NCBI GenBank assembly: GCA_036495095.1
Contig: DASXNK010000108.1
Span: forward strand, 1-50,849
Reading direction: 5' to 3'
Length of the DNA: 50,849 nt
Source: Candidatus Dormiibacterota bacterium
GTDB taxonomy: Bacteria > Chloroflexota > Dormibacteria > Aeolococcales > Aeolococcaceae
Shown: positions 48,764 through 50,849 of the stretch, piece by piece
How positions within the stretch are numbered: position 1 is the first letter of the stretch
How the letters are laid out: each line of letters opens with the position of its first letter
The notes under the pieces: generated by a model
Told to the model about the DNA's origin: nothing
The model's input: only the letters and a program-made list of their open reading frames with translations
Databases searched by the model: none
Made by a program: the position numbers and the translations under genes

Positions 48764-49773
48764 GACCCCACCAGCGCCGAGGTCTCGGCGGCGCCGCCGC
48801 CCGGGGCCCGTGCGTGGCGGACGATGCTGGTGCCGCAGGTGCCCTCGAGCAGCGAGGCGCGGCCCTCGAGCGACGGGTACACCAGCTCCGGGGTGGTGAT
48901 CACCGCCACCCTGCCGCCGCCCCGCAGGAAGCGGGTGGCGGCGCGCACCTTGGGGCCCATGCTCCCCGCCGGGAACTGCCCGTCCGCGAGGTGGCGCTCG
49001 GCCTCCTCGAGGGTCATCTCCTCGACGGCGCGCTGGTCCGGGGTGCCGAAGTCGAGCATCACCGTCTCCACCCCGGTGACCAGCACCAGCGCCTCCGCGA
49101 GCAGCGAGGTGGCGAGGCGCTGGGCGGCGAGGTCCTTGTCGATGACCGCATCGATGCCACGATAGCCGTCGGGGGTGGAGACCACGGCGACGCCGCCGCC
49201 GCCGGCCGCCACCACCACGTAGCCGGCGTCGATGAGGGCGAGGATGGCGCCGGTCTCGAGGATCTCGATCGGCTCCGGCGACGGCACCACCCGCCGGTAA
49301 CCGCGGCCGGCGTCCTCGACGATCGACCAGCCCCGCCGGCCGGCGAGGGCCTCGGCCTCGTCGCGGCCGAGGAAGGGTCCGATCGGCTTGGTGGGATGGG
49401 AGAAGGCAGGGTCGGCGGGATCGACGGTGACGTGGGTGACCAGGGCGGCGGGTTGCACCCGCGGCCAGCCCGACACCCGCCGGAGCGCCAGCGAGATGAG
49501 GCTGCCCATCTGGCCCTGGGTCATGGCGCCGAGGTTGAAGAGCGGCTGCGGGGGGATGACCCCGGCGCTCTCCTCGTGGGCGATGGCGAGGCTGCCGACC
49601 TGGGGGCCGTTGCCGTGCACGACGACCACGCCCCATCCCGCCCGGAGCAGCCCCCTGGCCGCCCGCGCCATGGTCAGTGCGTTGGCCTCCTGCTCCTCGT
49701 AGGTGCCCGCCTGCCCGGCGCGTGTGAACGCGTTCCCGCCGAGGGCGATGACCGCGATCCTGTCCATCTCCAT
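48760..49773 (-). CDS. Carbamate kinase
   Basis: Transfers phosphate from carbamoyl phosphate to ADP, making ATP, CO2 and NH3. The 337-residue amino-acid-kinase-fold protein has IALGGNAFTRAG (8-19), VVVHGNGPQVGSLAI, VVAAGGGGVAVV, GIDAVIDKDLAAQRLA and FPAGSMGPKVRAATRFL, the defining ArcC motifs. ATG 49773 or ATG 49767 (two codons later) could start it. It is the first gene of the operon with fdrA, and supports a fermentative or purine-breakdown carbamoyl-phosphate route. Confidence 0.9.
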   Translation of the reverse strand: MEMDRIAVIALGGNAFTRAGQAGTYEEQEANALTMARAARGLLRAGWGVVVVHGNGPQVGSLAIAHEESAGVIPPQPLFNLGAMTQGQMGSLISLALRRVSGWPRVQPAALVTHVTVDPADPAFSHPTKPIGPFLGRDEAEALAGRRGWSIVEDAGRGYRRVVPSPEPIEILETGAILALIDAGYVVVAAGGGGVAVVSTPDGYRGIDAVIDKDLAAQRLATSLLAEALVLVTGVETVMLDFGTPDQRAVEEMTLEEAERHLADGQFPAGSMGPKVRAATRFLRGGGRVAVITTPELVYPSLEGRASLLEGTCGTSIVRHARAPGGGAAETSALVGS

Positions 49774-49787
49774 CCAGTGCGAGCGTC

Positions 49788-49804
49788 ACGCATGGCGTAT
49801 GCGT
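49788..49804. promoter_or_regulatory. 17-bp perfect inverted repeat at the carbamate kinase promoter
   Basis: ACGCAT-GGCGT-ATGCGT is 15 bp upstream of the kinase start. On the minus strand a -10-like CACTAT lies at 49811-49816, placing the expected start of transcription inside the repeat, so binding here should repress. The divergent PadR gene is the first candidate for its regulator. Confidence 0.5.
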
Positions 49805-49951
49805 CTTGGAGGATAGTGAACGGCCGGGTGCGCCGCAAGACGGCTCCGCCCTGCCGCGCCCGGAGGCCGGGGGTGTACGGGGGGTGCGCCCGGCGGTAGC
49901 CTGAGGGCACGCGGGCGGGATCGCACCAGGGCGGAGGGGACGATCGTCGGC

Positions 49952-50449
49952 ATGGACAGGCAGCATGGGGGCACCTGGAAGGGCGTGGCCGAGGTGCTCC
50001 GACCCCGGAACCTCGTCCAGCCCGGGCTGCTGCTCCTCCTCGAGGAGGCCCCCGGCCACGGCTACGACCTCCAGCACCGTCTGGAGGCGCTGCTGGTCTG
50101 GCGGGTCGACTCGCCGACCATCTACCGCGTGCTCAACGCGATGGAGGACCAGGGCCTGGTGTCCTCGATCTGGGAGCGGTCGGAGTCGGGCAAGGAGCGC
50201 CGCACCTACGTGATCACCGACGCCGGCCGCGGGGCGGGGGAGGCGTGGATGAGCGAGCTCGCCAACGCCAGCGTCCTGCTCCACGGGCTGCTCCGGCGCT
50301 ACGAGCTGGGCGACCGCACCGAGGCACCGCAGCCCGCCCGGGACCACGCCGCGGACGACGCGTTCTGGTCGCGCCGGCTGCTCGACGCCGAGCCGCGACC
50401 CGCGGTCGCGCAGGCGGTGGGCGCCGACGCTCCTCCCGTCGCGCCGTAA
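49952..50449 (+). CDS. PadR-family transcriptional regulator
   Basis: A 165-residue regulator: PadR wHTH (about 15-100) with LVQPGLLLLLEEAPGHGYDLQHRLEALLV, the helix SPTIYRVLNAMEDQGLVSSIWE and the wing SGKERRTYVITDAGR; a C-terminal helix (about 102-125) for dimerisation and a Pro/Ala-rich tail. Weak SD (GGAGGGG, 18 nt) before ATG 49952; -10-like TAGCCT near 49897. Lies between the carbamate kinase operon (divergent) and the hydrogenase gene. Confidence 0.85.
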   Translation: MDRQHGGTWKGVAEVLRPRNLVQPGLLLLLEEAPGHGYDLQHRLEALLVWRVDSPTIYRVLNAMEDQGLVSSIWERSESGKERRTYVITDAGRGAGEAWMSELANASVLLHGLLRRYELGDRTEAPQPARDHAADDAFWSRRLLDAEPRPAVAQAVGADAPPVAP

Positions 50450-50519
50450 CTGTAATCCGCACCTAGTCCCTACCTGGGGATTGCACCTACCGGTCGCCGC
50501 GCCCATGCATGCAGAAATG

Positions 50520-50553
50520 CGGTATTGACCCCCGGCGAAATACCGATCAGATT
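50520..50553 (+). promoter_or_regulatory. Promoter with overlapping operator before the hydrogenase gene
   Basis: TTGACC (50525-50530), 17-bp spacer, CAGATT (50548-50553). An inverted repeat CGGTATT-N12-AATACCG (50520-50526, 50539-50545) overlaps the -35 and spacer, where a repressor or activator could act. The predicted transcript has a leader of about 115 nt. Confidence 0.5.
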
Positions 50554-50675
50554 CGCATCTGCCAATCGGGCCCCCGTATCCACGCGCCCGTGAATGGGAT
50601 CCGGCCGGCACCGACCCCGCTTCAGACCCGAGCCGACCACCGGCCTGGCCACACCTCACTGAGGAGAGCTCGCTC

Positions 50676-50849
50676 ATGGTTCAGATGGCGCAAGCCCCGG
50701 CGAAGGCACCGGTGGTCGTCGACGTCTCCTGGGATCCGATCACCAGGATCGTCGGCAGCCTCGGGATCTTCACGAAGATCGACTTCGCGAACCGTGTCTG
50801 CGTGGACTGCCGCAGCACGTCGTCGATCTTCCGCGGCTACAGCATTTTC
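50676..50849 (+). CDS. hhyL: [NiFe]-hydrogenase large subunit, group 1h-like (3' partial)
   Basis: Only the first 58 codons are in the window. After a short lead, VDVSWDPITRIVGSLGIFTK and STSSIFRGYSIF match the N-terminus of group 1h (actinobacterial-type, high-affinity) hydrogenase large subunits, which oxidise trace atmospheric H2 in soil bacteria. The nickel-binding Cys motifs lie beyond the edge and cannot be checked. An unusual CVDC precedes STSS. GAGGAG (50661-50666) gives a good RBS for ATG 50676. No small-subunit gene lies immediately upstream, unlike the usual small-then-large order. Confidence 0.8.
   Translation, partial: MVQMAQAPAKAPVVVDVSWDPITRIVGSLGIFTKIDFANRVCVDCRSTSSIFRGYSIF

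Noticed and set aside
47222-50677. A single 1151-codon open frame on the minus strand
   Set aside because: Only the last 513 codons (start GTG 48763) match FdrA. The upstream part is antisense to carbamate-kinase and PadR coding and has the Arg/Pro/His-rich composition of an out-of-frame shadow in GC-rich DNA.
1-50849. tRNA, rRNA, transposase, integrase or attachment sites
   Set aside because: None recognised in either strand; composition and codon use look uniform, with no sign of a recent insertion.

Overview
The window is a very GC-rich (roughly 70% or more), densely coded bacterial chromosome segment with no rRNA, tRNA, insertion sequence, phage gene or CRISPR array that I can recognise. 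Secreted proteins mostly carry lipoprotein or Tat signals, and an F420-type flavin-independent oxidoreductase, an actinobacterial-style GlgA, ECF sigma factors of the SigK and ECF42 kinds and the first 58 codons of a group 1h-like [NiFe]-hydrogenase large subunit are present. Together these point to an aerobic, soil-type, monoderm-like lineage near Actinomycetota/Chloroflexota. Candidatus Dormibacterota is my best guess (inference only; no marker gene is present to settle it).

Layout: 1-2.3 kb, the 3' end of a Ser/Pro-rich DUF4214 surface protein and a primary-type sigma factor. 2.5-5.5 kb, a TPP-dependent oxidase/synthase and a divergent zinc glucose dehydrogenase. 5.5-9.3 kb, a Fur regulator flanked by palindromes, two lipoproteins (BNR-repeat and cyclophilin), and a MarR regulator divergent from a small secreted protein with a perfect 19-bp palindrome between them. 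9.4-13.6 kb, small secreted and membrane proteins, a metallothionein-like protein, a YaaH-type acetate transporter and a phospholipase C/acid-phosphatase-type phosphoesterase. 13.7-21.1 kb, glgC-glgA divergent from a four-gene sugar ABC transporter plus PfkB kinase operon. 21.4-26.1 kb, a glutamic-peptidase lipoprotein with a structured leader, a CHRD-like lipoprotein, an ECF42/DGPF pair and a multicopper oxidase. 26.3-32.6 kb, a PadR-like regulator, a second Fur, an F420-type oxidoreductase, TatA/TatC, a SigK/RskA-like sigma/anti-sigma pair and two Tat-exported ferritin-like proteins. 32.6-34.9 kb, an operon of a UBP zinc finger, a thioredoxin-reductase-like flavoprotein lacking the redox CxxC, and a LUD protein. 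35-39.5 kb, a secreted trypsin-like protease and an FbpABC-type ferric-iron transporter. 39.7-47.2 kb, a coiled-coil/winged-helix protein, a YdbS/YdbT-like pair, DUF3105 and zinc-ribbon proteins, MsrA and a divergent NarL-type two-component system. 47.2-50.8 kb, FdrA plus carbamate kinase, a divergent PadR regulator and the hydrogenase large-subunit start.

Themes. (1) Metal handling: two Fur proteins, a metallothionein-like protein, a multicopper oxidase, an Fe(III) ABC transporter and ferritin-like proteins. A shared TTAG-N6-CTAA element, the core of the DtxR/IdeR box, sits in front of the oxidase, a PadR-like gene and the iron transporter. (2) Export: a TatA-TatC pair lies beside two tandem Tat substrates and an ECF/anti-sigma switch. 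(3) Carbon storage and trace-energy use: glycogen synthesis, sugar uptake, glucose oxidation and a probable hydrogen-oxidising hydrogenase. (4) Expression signals: at least a dozen genes have an nAnnnT hexamer 6-10 nt before the start codon, suggesting widespread leaderless transcripts.
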